Positions 1-10,570 are shown, numbered from the stretch's first letter. The stretch is 64,000 bases of DNA from Sphingobacteriaceae bacterium (GCA_016705695.1 JADJLA010000001.1:124001-188000), one strand, 5' to 3'. Notes: a model not told the origin generated them from the letters alone. Program-made: numbers and translations.

Positions 1-38
1 TTTTAGGGAATTTTTTAGGTGGAGATTAATAGAATTTT

Positions 39-100
39 GAATTTTAAATGTTGAATTGTGAATTAACTCATTCAACATTTAAAATTCAACATTTAAAATT
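39..100. repeat. AT-rich inverted repeat upstream of parE
   Basis: An 18-bp arm at 39-56 (GAATTTTAAATGTTGAAT) is exactly complementary to 70-87, leaving a 13-nt loop. The right-hand motif TTCAACATTTAAAATT then repeats directly at 85-100. It sits 10 bp before the parE start, so it would lie in the promoter or leader. It could be an upstream gene's terminator or a 5' UTR hairpin; there is no clear U-tract to decide. Confidence 0.6.
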
Positions 101-109
101 TATAACATT

Positions 110-1969
110 ATGGCAAAATCAAATTATACAGAAGACAATATCCGATCCCTTGATTGGAAAGAGCACATTCGTACACGTCCCGGAATGTACATTGGAAAGT
201 TAGGAGATGGAAGCGCCTTCGATGATGGAATTTATGTATTACTAAAAGAGGTAATGGATAATTGCATCGACGAATTTATGATGGGCGAAGGTGATAAGAT
301 CGAGATCAACGTAAAGGAAGGAATTGTTTCTATTCGTGACTACGGACGTGGAATTCCCTTAGGAAAAGTGGTTGACGTTGTTTCTAAAATGAATACAGGT
401 GGTAAATACGATAGCGACGCATTTAAAAAATCCATTGGTTTAAATGGTGTTGGTACAAAAGCGGTAAATGCATTATCTATTAATTTTAAAGTAACTGCGT
501 ATCGCGATGGGCAGTCAAAAACAGCTGAATTTAGCAAAGGAGAATTAGTAAAGGAACACCGTTTGGTTTCAAATACCGGAGAAAAGAACGGAACATTGGT
601 TGAATTTAAACCCGACGATAGCATCTTTAAAAAATACCATTACGTTCATGAATACATGGATCGAATGATATGGAATTACGCTTACTTGAATACAGGTTTA
701 AAATTGTATTTGAACGGAGCAGAGTATGAATCAAAGAATGGATTAAAAGATCTTTTAGAAAAGAATATCACCGGTGAAACATTATATCCTATCATTCATT
801 TAAAAGGAGAGGATATTGAATTAGCTATGACACATAGCAACGAACATTACACCGAAGAATATTATAGTTATGTAAATGGTCAATATACCACACAAGGCGG
901 AACACATCAAGGTGCATTTAGAGAAGCGATCGTAAAAACTATTCGTGAGTTCTTTAAAAAAGATTTTGAACCATCGGATGTACGTAAATCTATCGTTGCT
1001 GCTATTTCTGTAAAAGTTCAGGAACCTATTTTTGAATCGCAAACCAAAACAAAATTAGGATCGAATGAAATTGCACCGGGCGGACAAAGCATACGTAGCT
1101 TTATTGGCGATTTTATAAAAAAGGAACTCGACAATTTTTTACATAAGAACTCAGAAGTTGCAAAGGCCATTGAAGCAAAGATCATTGCTAACGAACGCGA
1201 ACGTAAGGAATTAACGGGTATTCAAAAATTAGCTCGTGAGCGCGCTAAAAAATCATCACTTCACAATAAAAAACTACGCGATTGCCGCACACATTTAGAT
1301 GATACAAAAGATGTACGTCGTTTAGAGACCTCTTTGTTTATATGCGAGGGAGATTCAGCAAGTGGTTCTATTACTAAAACGCGCGATGTAAATACCCAAG
1401 CCGTATTTAGTTTAAAGGGTAAACCTTTGAATTGTTTTGGGCTAGGTAAGAAAATAGTGTACGAAAACGAAGAGTTCAATTTAATGCAAGCAGCCTTAAA
1501 TATTGAGGACGGCATTGAAAATCTACGTTATAATAACATTATCATTGCTACCGATGCCGATGTGGATGGTATGCATATCCGTTTATTATTGTTAACCTTC
1601 TTTTTACAATTCTTCCCCGAACTGGTGAAGAATAACCACGTTAAGATCTTACAAACGCCTTTGTTTAGGGTGCGCAATAAAAAGGAAACCGCTTATTGCT
1701 ATAGTGATGAAGAGCGTAAAGCCGCTATTTCTAAACTGGGCCCAAAGCCCGAAATAACTCGTTTTAAAGGGTTAGGAGAAATTAGTCCCGATGAATTCAA
1801 GCATTTTATTGGCAAGGATATCCGCCTTGAGCCCGTTTTATTGGATCAAAAAGCCAGCATCCAGGAACTCCTTAATTATTATATGGGAAAGAACACTCAA
1901 GAGAGGCAGGAATTTATTATCGATAACCTGCGTGTTGAGCTCGATGCAGAGGAGAATTTGCTCGCCTAA
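110..1969 (+). CDS. parE: DNA topoisomerase IV subunit B
   Basis: ATPase subunit of a type IIA topoisomerase that decatenates daughter chromosomes with ParC. The GHKL ATPase domain shows the N-box (DNCIDE, residues 50-55), DYGRGIP (77-83) and the glycine-rich lid LNGVGTKAVN (111-120). The Toprim domain shows EGDSASG near residue 412 and DADVDG near 482, the acidic Mg-binding set. At 619 aa it matches bacteroidotal ParE. GyrB is the alternative, but the partner A subunit at 5627 has a ParC-like C-terminal region. Three envelope genes separate it from parC, an arrangement still consistent with one functional locus. The ATG start fits the family N-terminus. Confidence 0.93.
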   Translation: MAKSNYTEDNIRSLDWKEHIRTRPGMYIGKLGDGSAFDDGIYVLLKEVMDNCIDEFMMGEGDKIEINVKEGIVSIRDYGRGIPLGKVVDVVSKMNTGGKYDSDAFKKSIGLNGVGTKAVNALSINFKVTAYRDGQSKTAEFSKGELVKEHRLVSNTGEKNGTLVEFKPDDSIFKKYHYVHEYMDRMIWNYAYLNTGLKLYLNGAEYESKNGLKDLLEKNITGETLYPIIHLKGEDIELAMTHSNEHYTEEYYSYVNGQYTTQGGTHQGAFREAIVKTIREFFKKDFEPSDVRKSIVAAISVKVQEPIFESQTKTKLGSNEIAPGGQSIRSFIGDFIKKELDNFLHKNSEVAKAIEAKIIANERERKELTGIQKLARERAKKSSLHNKKLRDCRTHLDDTKDVRRLETSLFICEGDSASGSITKTRDVNTQAVFSLKGKPLNCFGLGKKIVYENEEFNLMQAALNIEDGIENLRYNNIIIATDADVDGMHIRLLLLTFFLQFFPELVKNNHVKILQTPLFRVRNKKETAYCYSDEERKAAISKLGPKPEITRFKGLGEISPDEFKHFIGKDIRLEPVLLDQKASIQELLNYYMGKNTQERQEFIIDNLRVELDAEENLLA

Positions 1970-2062
1970 ACCTATTTAAATAGTTAATATCAGTTAAAAA
2001 CCCTACTTTTATATACTTTGGTACGCCAATTGAAATACCTTTAAACAAGAAAAATAAAAACT

Positions 2063-2635
2063 ATGAAAACGACAAACTTACTTTTAATTCCTGCTATTGC
2101 TTTATTAACCGTAGTTGGATGTAAATCAAAGAAAAAAACAGTTCAGAAGGAAACTGGCGCTGTAGAGATCACTGTTCCATTTAGTGGAAAAGAGTTCCGT
2201 AGCGATGAGAACTATTTCAGAGCAAAACAAATTGGTAAGTCTCCAGACTTGGCTACAGCTAAAAAGATCGCATTTCAAAATGCTAAATCTGAGATGGCTA
2301 GTAACATTAATAGTACTGTGAAAAAAGTAACAGATCAGTACACTAACCAGCGTACTGTAGGGAACACTCAAGAATTTGAGAACAAATTTGAAGAGTTAGC
2401 ACGTGAGGTGGTAAATTTGGAAATGTCGAACGTAAAAGAGATCGGCGAGAAAATTTTCAAAGAGCAAGACGGAAGCTATAGCTACTGGATCGCCATCGAA
2501 TCAGGTAAAAAAGAAGTGTTCGAAAAGTTAGACGCTAAGATCTCTAACGACGCAAAATTGAAATTGGATTATGATAAACAAAAATTCCAAAACATTTTTG
2601 ATGCCGAAATGAAGAAATTGGCTAGCGAACAATAA
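2063..2635 (+). CDS. LPP20-like lipoprotein
   Basis: A 190-aa predicted lipoprotein. A lysine start and hydrophobic stretch end in a lipobox-like VVGC (Cys20), followed by a KSKKK patch. The middle (AKQIGKSPDLATAKKIAFQNAKSEMAS as separate pieces) has the pattern of LPP20/FlgP-type domains, where a mature protein forms a small alpha/beta fold and parts of the sequence read A-x-x-x-A-x-x-A. The C-terminal third is charged and probably helical. It is followed by a strong hairpin terminator, so it may be transcribed alone or with parE. Its function is not known; the next genes at 2744 and 4083 are of the same general envelope type, suggesting one outer-membrane assembly. Confidence 0.6.
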   Translation: MKTTNLLLIPAIALLTVVGCKSKKKTVQKETGAVEITVPFSGKEFRSDENYFRAKQIGKSPDLATAKKIAFQNAKSEMASNINSTVKKVTDQYTNQRTVGNTQEFENKFEELAREVVNLEMSNVKEIGEKIFKEQDGSYSYWIAIESGKKEVFEKLDAKISNDAKLKLDYDKQKFQNIFDAEMKKLASEQ

Positions 2636-2652
2636 TCCAATACAAATCATTT

Positions 2653-2685
2653 AAAAGAGCATCCGTAAAAAGATGCTCTTTTTTT
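2653..2685 (+). terminator. Rho-independent terminator
   Basis: An 11-bp stem AAAAGAGCATC / GATGCTCTTTT with an 8-nt loop is followed by a T run (79-85 of the 2600s). It lies 17 bp after the stop of the LPP20-like gene. Confidence 0.85.
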
Positions 2686-2743
2686 AACCCCCAATTAATT
2701 TGTTATTTTCATGTGCATTGCTCTAAAGCAATGTTCAATTAAG

Positions 2744-4081
2744 ATGAAAGTCAGTTTAAAAATAATAACACTTTTACTTGTAGCCTTAATGGCCTGCACG
2801 GGTACCAAAAAGTACTTCAAGGCGGCCGAGAAGCTCGAGAAACAAGGTTTGGTTAACGAAGCAGCCGAATTCTATTTGGAGTCGTTGCAACGAAAGCCAA
2901 CCAATGTAGATGCCCGCATCAAATTAAAAGAAGTAGGGCAGAAGTATGTTTCATTTATGTCGTCGGAGTTCTTTAGAAATTACAATACCGGGCAAAATGA
3001 GAAATCTATTGAGAACTTTGAGAAACTTAAGAATTTTACAGGACGCACTGAAGCGCTGAGTGTAACATTGAATTACCCAACAGCTTATGAAGAAGATTAT
3101 AAAAAAGCAATTGATAAGTATTGCGAAAAAAATTATATCCAGGGCGCTGAACTGGTAAAACAAAAGAAATATACAGAGGCATTAACGTATTTGAACAATG
3201 TAAATAAGTATAAGCCCGAGTACAAGAAGAACAAGTCTTTAAAAATCACTGCCACATGCGAACCGATGTATCAAAATGCTATAACCATGATACAAGGAAA
3301 GAATTACACCTCTGCTTTTAAGATATTAACTAGTATACATGGTGTAACAGATTCATATAAAGATTCAAAAGAGCTTTACGAATTATGTGCTGCACAACAG
3401 GCCAAAAGTTTATTGATGTTTCAGCCAAAAACGTCACAAAATCCGGTTTTAGTAGATTATCTTTTTAATCACTTCTCACAAACAGCAAGCACTAATTTTA
3501 AACATATTGAAGTGATCAACAATTCACCATTTGTGCATTTGCCGGGTAATGATATTGAAGGAAATGTGGATTTGATCCAGGCAATTCGCAAAGCATCGGG
3601 CGCTGATTTCTTTTATGTATTTGACGTAACCAATAAAAAATCGCAAGTGGTTGGTCCTACCAAAGCTAATTCAAAATGTTTCCAAAAAGTAACGTATAAA
3701 AAGAACGATACAACTATTGTAACCGAGTTTAAAGCCACCGATTATTTTCAGGTAAAATCAAAGCGTATTTATTCATACGATTTTAAATATAAATTGGTGA
3801 ATGCGTTAACCAATCAAATTGTAACCTTTCAAACGCTCACCATAAATAAATTTAATGAGGTAGAATATAACGAGTTTACTTACGCTCCCAAAGGTGGATT
3901 GGATGATTATTGGCCTTATAACCCGCAAGCCACTGCACCATTGGCGCAATACAATCCTAAGAATTGGAGATTGCTATTTACAGCTAACAAGGTTTTGAAG
4001 ACCGAACAGGAATTAGAAACGAATGCTAATGATGAAGCTGTTAAAGTGTTTTCTCAAACCCTAAATAATTACGTAAAATAA
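2744..4081 (+). CDS. TPR-containing lipoprotein
   Basis: The frame opens at 2711, but the ATG at 2744 gives a clean lipoprotein signal (MKVSLKIITLLLVALMAC, Cys at residue 18), so that start is preferred. The N-terminal half has TPR-like helices (AAEKLEKQGLVNEAAEFYLES and YTEALTYLNNVNKYKPEYKK as separate units). The C-terminal half is beta-rich with no family I recognise. It ends one base before the next start at 4083, so the two are translationally coupled. It is probably anchored in the outer membrane facing the periplasm. Partner and substrate are unknown. Confidence 0.65.
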   Translation: MKVSLKIITLLLVALMACTGTKKYFKAAEKLEKQGLVNEAAEFYLESLQRKPTNVDARIKLKEVGQKYVSFMSSEFFRNYNTGQNEKSIENFEKLKNFTGRTEALSVTLNYPTAYEEDYKKAIDKYCEKNYIQGAELVKQKKYTEALTYLNNVNKYKPEYKKNKSLKITATCEPMYQNAITMIQGKNYTSAFKILTSIHGVTDSYKDSKELYELCAAQQAKSLLMFQPKTSQNPVLVDYLFNHFSQTASTNFKHIEVINNSPFVHLPGNDIEGNVDLIQAIRKASGADFFYVFDVTNKKSQVVGPTKANSKCFQKVTYKKNDTTIVTEFKATDYFQVKSKRIYSYDFKYKLVNALTNQIVTFQTLTINKFNEVEYNEFTYAPKGGLDDYWPYNPQATAPLAQYNPKNWRLLFTANKVLKTEQELETNANDEAVKVFSQTLNNYVK

Positions 4082-4082
4082 G

Positions 4083-5495
4083 ATGAGAACATATTTTAAA
4101 TATCTGGTTCTTATTTTACTATTTAGTAACGTAAGTATTGCCCAAAAAAAAGGACAACAATCCACAACGCCTACTCTAGAAGCAAAAACACCTAATTGGG
4201 TGAGCAATCGTCCGCATAGTGGTTTCAAATATGTTGGTATTGGGGTTGGTGATAAAGGTCGTTCTGATTATAAAACTGAAGCGAAACAAAACGCCTTATT
4301 TGATCTTGCCTCAGAGATAAAGGTAGATATTTCAACAAATTCGGTATTACATAGTGTGTCAAGCAATACTTCTTTTGATCAAAGTTTTAATTCAATGATC
4401 AAATTAACAGCCTCCGATAATATTGAAGGGTATACCATGGTGGATAGTTATGAGAATGATAAACAATACTGGGTGTATTATGAATTGGATAAAGCTGAGC
4501 ATGCCAAACGAAAGGAACAAAAAAAGCAAAACACCCTTACAAAAGCTGCTAATTTAATTGCTCTATCATTTGCTGATGAAAAGAATAAGAATTTTTCGGC
4601 AGCCTTAAAAAAACGCATACAAGCTTTTGGGATATTAAATCCGTATTTAAATGAAGAGATCGTTTTTGACCCAACTAAAAGTAACGGTATTAATAATGTA
4701 TTCGAACTAACAAATCTTATTCAAAATCAACTTCAAACTATTACAATTGTTCAACCACAGGTAATTCCAGTTGTAAAACCGTATCAGCCTAATTATAATG
4801 CGATCATTTTTAAAGTTAATACTAGCAATGGCGCTGCATTAAACGACTTTCCGTTTTTCCTTAATAGTGATGATGAGTATTTAAAAATTGAGGAGCATGT
4901 TGCAACAAACTCAACCGGCGAGATCCAATTAAAGATCAATGGTGTTGAGCCGCAATTTCAGTTATCATCAGTTACATTTAATCCTGATATTGAAAAGTTA
5001 ATTGCCAACGATTCAGTAGGTAAAGCAAGTATTACACTCTTAAAACAATTTATTCAAACACCTGCTTTAAAAGTGCAAGTAAACATTGAACCGATCAGCA
5101 TTTTTATTCAATCTAAAGAAAGTAATTTCGGCAAGCAACTTCCTACGAACATGATAGAGCAATATGTTCAACAAAAATTCACCGGGCAAGAGATAAAGAT
5201 CATTGATAATATTAAAGCATGCGATTATGTGATAGAGTTAGATGCGAATACAGCTGAAGATATTAGTAGCGATGTTTTGCAGAGGAATTTTAATCTTGAC
5301 CTGGCGCAGTTAACCATTAATGTTGCTTTAAAGAACATTAAAGGTGAAGTGCTTTATAAGAACTTGGTTACTGATATCTTTGGATACGCCAATAGCTCAG
5401 AAAAGGCGGGTATAAACGCCTATAGTAACACTAAGCTTAAGGTTCGCTTAAGCGAATCGCTTTTCTTTATGAAGCGCAAAATGATAATCTATTGA
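4083..5495 (+). CDS. LPP20-domain exported protein
   Basis: A 470-aa protein with a cleavable signal peptide (MRTYFKYLVLILLFSNVSIAQ). Residues about 30-160 carry an LPP20-type domain: a W-V-x-x-R-P start, GIGVGDKG, then a helix with repeated Ala (EAKQNALFDLASEIKV), ending in a YWVYYELDKAEH strand. The rest is a long beta-rich region with no recognised domain. It is coupled to the TPR lipoprotein (1-bp gap) and echoes the smaller LPP20-like protein at 2063. A role in an envelope assembly is inferred only from family and neighbours. Confidence 0.6.
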   Translation: MRTYFKYLVLILLFSNVSIAQKKGQQSTTPTLEAKTPNWVSNRPHSGFKYVGIGVGDKGRSDYKTEAKQNALFDLASEIKVDISTNSVLHSVSSNTSFDQSFNSMIKLTASDNIEGYTMVDSYENDKQYWVYYELDKAEHAKRKEQKKQNTLTKAANLIALSFADEKNKNFSAALKKRIQAFGILNPYLNEEIVFDPTKSNGINNVFELTNLIQNQLQTITIVQPQVIPVVKPYQPNYNAIIFKVNTSNGAALNDFPFFLNSDDEYLKIEEHVATNSTGEIQLKINGVEPQFQLSSVTFNPDIEKLIANDSVGKASITLLKQFIQTPALKVQVNIEPISIFIQSKESNFGKQLPTNMIEQYVQQKFTGQEIKIIDNIKACDYVIELDANTAEDISSDVLQRNFNLDLAQLTINVALKNIKGEVLYKNLVTDIFGYANSSEKAGINAYSNTKLKVRLSESLFFMKRKMIIY

Positions 5496-5590
5496 TTTTT
5501 AAAGGCTTAATTCAGGCCAAGCCTCTTATGAAAACCGTTGATTGTTAGTAAACCTCCCATTTATTCACACCTAAAACGCTCCTCAACTAT

Positions 5591-5598
5591 TATATTTG
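5591..5598 (+). promoter_or_regulatory. Bacteroidota -7 box for parC
   Basis: TATATTTG matches the TAnnTTTG -7 consensus and lies 28 bp before the parC ATG. I see no convincing TTG at the -33 position. Confidence 0.45.
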
Positions 5599-5626
5599 CA
5601 CGTTTATTAATTGAACCTGTACTTTA

Positions 5627-8307
5627 ATGGCTAAGAAGGATAAGAAGAACTACAACCCTGATGATAATGACAATAACCAGTTATTTTCTGGTGACGGACA
5701 CGGTGAAGTTGATCGCGTATTGCACGTTTCGGGGATGTTCAAGAACTGGTTCATTGATTACGCCAGTTACGTTATTTTAGAACGTGCTGTTCCCGCACTC
5801 GAAGATGGTTTAAAACCTGTACAACGTCGTATTCTCCATAGTATGTGGGAGTTGGAAGACGGTCGCTATAACAAAGTCGCAAATCTTATAGGTAACACCA
5901 TGAAATATCACCCACACGGTGATGCAAGTATTGGTGATGCTTTAGTTTCGGTTGGACAAAAAGATCTTTTGATCGATTGCCAAGGTAACTGGGGAAATAC
6001 ATTTACAGGTGACAGCGCTGCTGCACCTCGTTATATTGAAGCGCGTCTTTCAAAATTTGCATTGGATGTAGTATTCAATCCAAAAACTACCGAGTGGGTT
6101 TTAAGTTACGATGGTAGAAATAAAGAACCGGTAACATTACCAATGAAATTCCCTTTGCTATTAACGCAAGGTGTTGAAGGTATTGCGGTAGGTTTAGCGT
6201 GTAAAATATTACCACATAATTTTAATGAGTTAATTGATGCTTCGATCCAGGTTTTAAAAGGAAAGAAAGCGCATATCTATCCCGATTTTTTTACAGGTGG
6301 AATTGCCGATTTTAGCGAGTACAATGACGGTTTACGTGGCGGAAAAGTCAAAGTTCGCGCGCGTATTAAAGAATTGAATTCAAAAACATTGGTGATCACC
6401 GAAATTCCTTTTGGTACAACTACGAGTTCGTTGATCGATTCAATTTTGGCTGCCAATGAAAAAGGAAAGATCAAGATCAAAAAAGTGGAAGATAATACGT
6501 CGGAAGATGTAGAGATCCAGATCCATTTACAACCGGGAATTAGTACTGATAAAACGATCGACGCTCTTTTTGCATTTACCAATTGCGAAATGAGTATCTC
6601 TCCAAATGCTTGCGTAATTGAAGATCAAAAGCCAAAATTTATTGGCGTAAGTGAGATGCTTAAAATATCTACTCACAAAACATTAGAGCTTTTAAAGCGT
6701 GAGTTAGAAATTGAATTAAAGGAATTACAAGAAAAATGGCACTTCGCATCTTTAGAAAAATTATTCATTAAAGATGAGATGTACATTGATTTTAAGAAGT
6801 ACGCCAATAAAGAAACTTTATATACGTATTTATACGATCGATTTAAACCGCATAAGCGCAAGTTCCTTCGTGAGGTAACCGATGAGGATCTTCACCGCTT
6901 AACTCAAATTCCAATGATCCGTATCACGCGTTTTGATAGTATCAAAGCAGATGAGTTTATGAAAGATCTGGAAGCTAAGATCGAGAATGTAAAATACAGC
7001 TTAGCTAATTTAACGGAGTATGCCATTGAATATTTTAAAACACTTAAAACCAAATATGGCAAAGGACGTGAGCGCAGAACAGAAAGCAAGCAGTTAGAGA
7101 CCATTGAAAAATCGGAAGTGATCATGGCAACAGAAAAACTTTACGTTAATCGTGAAGAAGGATTTGTGGGAACAGGATTACGTAAAGATGAATTTGTGAC
7201 CGACTGTAGTGTAATGGACGAGATCATTGCCTTTAGTAAAGATGGTAAAATGAAAGTATTCAAGGTATCTGAAAAAGTATTTATTGGAAAAGATATTTTG
7301 CACGTAGCCATTTTTAAAAGAAACGACGAGAAGACCACTTATAATATGATCTATCGCGACGGACCAAAAGGTATTGTGTTCATGAAGCGATTTAATGTAG
7401 TTGGAGTAACGCTTAACAAAGAGTACGACCTTACAAGAGGAAATAAAGACAGTACAGTGTTTTGGTTCAGCGCAAACCCAAATAGCGAAACAGATAAAGT
7501 AACTGTGATATTAAGAGCAGTTACCGGCGTGCGTAAATTAGAATTAGATGTTGACTTTGCGGAATTACCTGTAAAAGCAAGAACGGCCGCAGGGAATATT
7601 GTAACAAAATACACCGTAAACAAAGCTGTTTTAAAAGAAAAAGGTGTTGCTATTGTTGGAGCAGAGGATATTTGGTTTGATGAAACAACACATCGTTTAA
7701 ATAAAGAAGAGCGCGGAACTTACCTTGGTAAATTTGCTGGCGATGATAAGATCATGACCATTACCAGCAAGGGCGTTTACAAATTGTATACCTACGATCT
7801 GGTGAATCATTTTGATGAGGATATCATTATCATCGAAAAATATTATTACACGCAGTTGCTTTCGTGTATTTATTATGATGGAGAAAGCAAATCGTATTTC
7901 ACAAAACGTTTTTTACCTGAACCTATCACTAACAAAACCATCATCATTACCGAGCACGAAGAGTCTAATGTTGAATTGATTACAAATCAAATAAATCCGG
8001 TTGTTGAGATCAAATTCAACAAAGAAAAAGGTAAAACTATTCCTGATGAAATTATCAAGTTAACGGAATTCTCGCCTGAGGTGAATATGAAGGCCAAAGG
8101 AAAAAACTCACGTCTTACAAGGTAAAAGAGATCAATTTGCGCGAACCCGAAGAGATCAAGAACGCTAAAAAGTTTTTGTCAAAAAAAGGGGGCGACGATG
8201 AGAAAACAGGCCTTTCTCCAATGGAATTACATCGTCGCGCTACTGAAAAATTAAAAGGCGGAAAAGATTTTTTTGATGGTGATGGACAGATCACTTTTGA
8301 GTTTTAA
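5627..8307 (+). CDS. parC: DNA topoisomerase IV subunit A, frame-disrupted near the C-terminus
   Basis: Breakage-reunion subunit of topoisomerase IV. The catalytic tyrosine is Tyr136 in APRYIEARLS; the N-terminal winged-helix region has QRRILHSMWE and KYHPHGDASIGDALV. The C-terminal beta-propeller follows from about residue 500. The frame as given stops at 8125 (832 aa), but the -1 frame continues smoothly from 8107 to a stop at 8307 with a lysine-rich tail containing SYKVKEINL and ending DFFDGDGQITFEF. Adding one A to the A6 run at 8101-8106 gives 893 aa. The site reads A_AAA_AAC in frame, a classical slippery heptamer, so programmed -1 frameshifting is possible. A base missing from the run is simpler. 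Confidence 0.9.
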
Positions 8308-8348
8308 TACCGAATTATTTCTGCATATATGTGTTTGCAAAGAGGCTC

Positions 8349-9494
8349 TTAGTTAGCCATTACTTTACCATTCTTTATTATGTAATCAAAACCATTAATG
8401 TTGAATTTTTTTCCGGAGGTTTGATTGATCAGATCGGTAATGTCTTGTTCGATGGTGTGAATACTTCCACGTGTTTTGTAAGCAATATTCAAATAATCGG
8501 TATTGATCTCCATGCCATCATAAACGCCGCACAAAATAACACGAACCGGAACTTTTACTCTTGATAATAAAATAAGATCTCGAGCTTTTGCCCAATTATC
8601 CGCTATCAAAATAATATTATCTGGCTTGCGAACTTTTTTTAATCCGGTTAAAATTGCTTCTACTACATTCTCGGGCGTATCACCACCTTCTCCTTTTTTA
8701 ATGGTAAGTTTCATAGTATTTACAAGATCTTCAGTTGTTTTTGCTTTGCAAACATATATTCCTCCTGTGATACCAATCTTTTTAGCAGCATCTTTTTTAT
8801 TATCTCCATCATTAAAAAAAACAAAATATTGTTGGGCAGTATCTCTCATAAAATGTAATTTCAACCAAGTATTTATTTCTTTGGCGTAAGGATACATGCT
8901 CCCTGTAAGATCAGTTACGATCATGGTTTTTTTCCATTTGGCATTTCGGGCTAGCACTTTGTAAACACCATAATTGGCCGTATCCTCCATGTTTGGTTCA
9001 TATGTAACCTCTTCATTTGTGCTTCTGCTTTCAAACGAAAATTTTCCGGCTTTATCATAGATCTTATATACACCATCCAAATTTCCTTTTTTGTAATTTC
9101 CTTCGGCTTTAATTTGCCCATTGTTGTGATACGAAATTTCGTAGCCTTCTTTCACGCCGTTCTTATAGGTCTCAATTAATTCCTTTTTACAATTTTTGGA
9201 ATAGTAAGTAATTGGCCCATCTAATACCCCATTATTATAAAAGGCTTCCTGCTTTACGCAATTGCTTATGTTATTGTGCCATTGGATCTCTATACCTTGT
9301 TTTTTGCTATTCTTATAAACCACTTCGGCTTTAAATTTTCCGGTGGAATAGTAAGTTCGCCAAACACCCTGACGCAAGCTGTCTTTATCCACTATATTAA
9401 TTGTATCGCCATCCTTTACGCTATAATGCATGTATTGCGCATTAGCTTTTAAAGCCGTGACTATCAAAATAATATAAAAGGTGACTAGGCGCAT
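8349..9494 (-). CDS. secreted MORN-repeat and VWA-like protein
   Basis: The ATG at 9494 gives a signal peptide (MRLVTFYIILIVTALKANAQ) and is preferred to the in-frame ATG at 9533. Residues about 30-150 hold MORN_2-type repeats (G-x-W-x-x-Y-x-x-G-K, G-x-I-x-x-Y-x-N-G and similar), typical of surface proteins. Residues about 190-370 look like a von Willebrand A domain: TDLTGSM is a MIDAS-like DxTxS motif, followed by alternating strands such as NIILIADN and VPVRVILCGVYDG. Divergent from pheS, whose promoter boxes lie between them. Export to the periplasm or surface is likely; function unknown. Confidence 0.7.
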   Translation of the reverse strand: MRLVTFYIILIVTALKANAQYMHYSVKDGDTINIVDKDSLRQGVWRTYYSTGKFKAEVVYKNSKKQGIEIQWHNNISNCVKQEAFYNNGVLDGPITYYSKNCKKELIETYKNGVKEGYEISYHNNGQIKAEGNYKKGNLDGVYKIYDKAGKFSFESRSTNEEVTYEPNMEDTANYGVYKVLARNAKWKKTMIVTDLTGSMYPYAKEINTWLKLHFMRDTAQQYFVFFNDGDNKKDAAKKIGITGGIYVCKAKTTEDLVNTMKLTIKKGEGGDTPENVVEAILTGLKKVRKPDNIILIADNWAKARDLILLSRVKVPVRVILCGVYDGMEINTDYLNIAYKTRGSIHTIEQDITDLINQTSGKKFNINGFDYIIKNGKVMAN

Positions 9495-9502
9495 TTTAAC
9501 TA

Positions 9503-9520
9503 TAAATTTGATTAAATTTG
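9503..9520 (+). promoter_or_regulatory. tandem -7 boxes for pheS
   Basis: Two copies of TAAATTTG (9503-9510 and 9513-9520), both fitting TAnnTTTG, lie 18-36 bp before the pheS ATG. Two offset boxes could give two start sites. Confidence 0.45.
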
Positions 9521-9538
9521 TGTGATTAAGCAAATCGT

Positions 9539-10570
9539 ATGCTCGAAAAGATCAATAATTTACTGCATGAGGTTGAATCTTTTACCGCTCAAACTAGGGA
9601 GCAGGTAGAGGAATACCGTATAAAATGGTTAAGTAAAAAGGGTGAAATAAGTGTTTTATTTGATGATTTTAGAACGGTTCCAAATGAGCTAAAGAAAGAT
9701 CTTGGTGCTAAATTAAATGATCTTAGGAATAAGGCGCAAGAACGCATTAATGAATTCAAAGAAAAATTCGAGCATTCAAACGGGGATGTAAAATCGGCAA
9801 CTGCCGATCACACAGCTCCGGGTTATCCAACCATACAATTAGGAAGCCGTCACCCATTATCTATTGTAAAGAATGAGATCATTGATATTTTTTCGCGTAT
9901 TGGTTTTACAGTAAGTGATGGACGAGAGATAGAAGATGACTGGCATAATTTTACAGCATTGAATACGCCCGAGAATCATCCGGCGCGCGATATGCAAGAT
10001 ACATTTTATGTAAGTTTAGATCCTGAAATGGTATTGCGTACACAAACATCCAGTGTGCAAGTGCATATTATGGAAAGGCAAAAACCGCCTATCAGAACAA
10101 TTTCACCTGGGCGTGTTTACCGAAATGAAGCCATTAGCGCGCGTGCGCATTGTCAGTTTCATCAAGTAGAAGGTTTATATATTGACGAGCAAGTTTCGTT
10201 CGCCGACTTAAAGCAAACACTTTTATATTTTGCCAAAGAAATGTTTGGTGCCGAAACAAAGATCCGTTTACGCCCAAGTTATTTTCCATTTACAGAGCCA
10301 AGTGCCGAGGTAGATATTAGTTGTACATTGTGTGGGGGTAAAGGCTGTAACGTTTGCAAATATTCAGGTTGGGTAGAGATATTAGGTTGTGGAATGGTTG
10401 ATCCGCAAGTATTAGATAATTGTAAGATCGATAGTAATAAATTCAAAGGTTACGCTTTTGGTATGGGTATTGAGCGAATTGCCATGCTAAAATACCAAGT
10501 AAAAGACCTTCGTTTGTTTTTTGAGAACGATGTACGTTTCTTAAAACAATTTACTTCTGTTTCAAAATAA
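9539..10570 (+). CDS. pheS: phenylalanine--tRNA ligase alpha subunit
   Basis: Charges tRNA-Phe as the catalytic alpha subunit of the alpha2beta2 enzyme. The N-terminal ~90 residues are a coiled coil that binds tRNA (LSKKGEI is the usual start motif). The class II catalytic core follows: HPLSIVKNEI, the motif-2 region RVYRNEAISARAHCQFHQVEGL, and motif 3 GMGIERIAML near the end. A Cys cluster (CTLCGGKGCNVCK) is usual in this phylum. Length of 343 aa is normal. The beta subunit gene is not in this window. The next gene begins directly after the stop codon. Confidence 0.96.
   Translation: MLEKINNLLHEVESFTAQTREQVEEYRIKWLSKKGEISVLFDDFRTVPNELKKDLGAKLNDLRNKAQERINEFKEKFEHSNGDVKSATADHTAPGYPTIQLGSRHPLSIVKNEIIDIFSRIGFTVSDGREIEDDWHNFTALNTPENHPARDMQDTFYVSLDPEMVLRTQTSSVQVHIMERQKPPIRTISPGRVYRNEAISARAHCQFHQVEGLYIDEQVSFADLKQTLLYFAKEMFGAETKIRLRPSYFPFTEPSAEVDISCTLCGGKGCNVCKYSGWVEILGCGMVDPQVLDNCKIDSNKFKGYAFGMGIERIAMLKYQVKDLRLFFENDVRFLKQFTSVSK

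Noticed and set aside
340..624. Minus-strand frame within parE
   Set aside because: Lies wholly inside a well-supported conserved gene and shows no protein family features.
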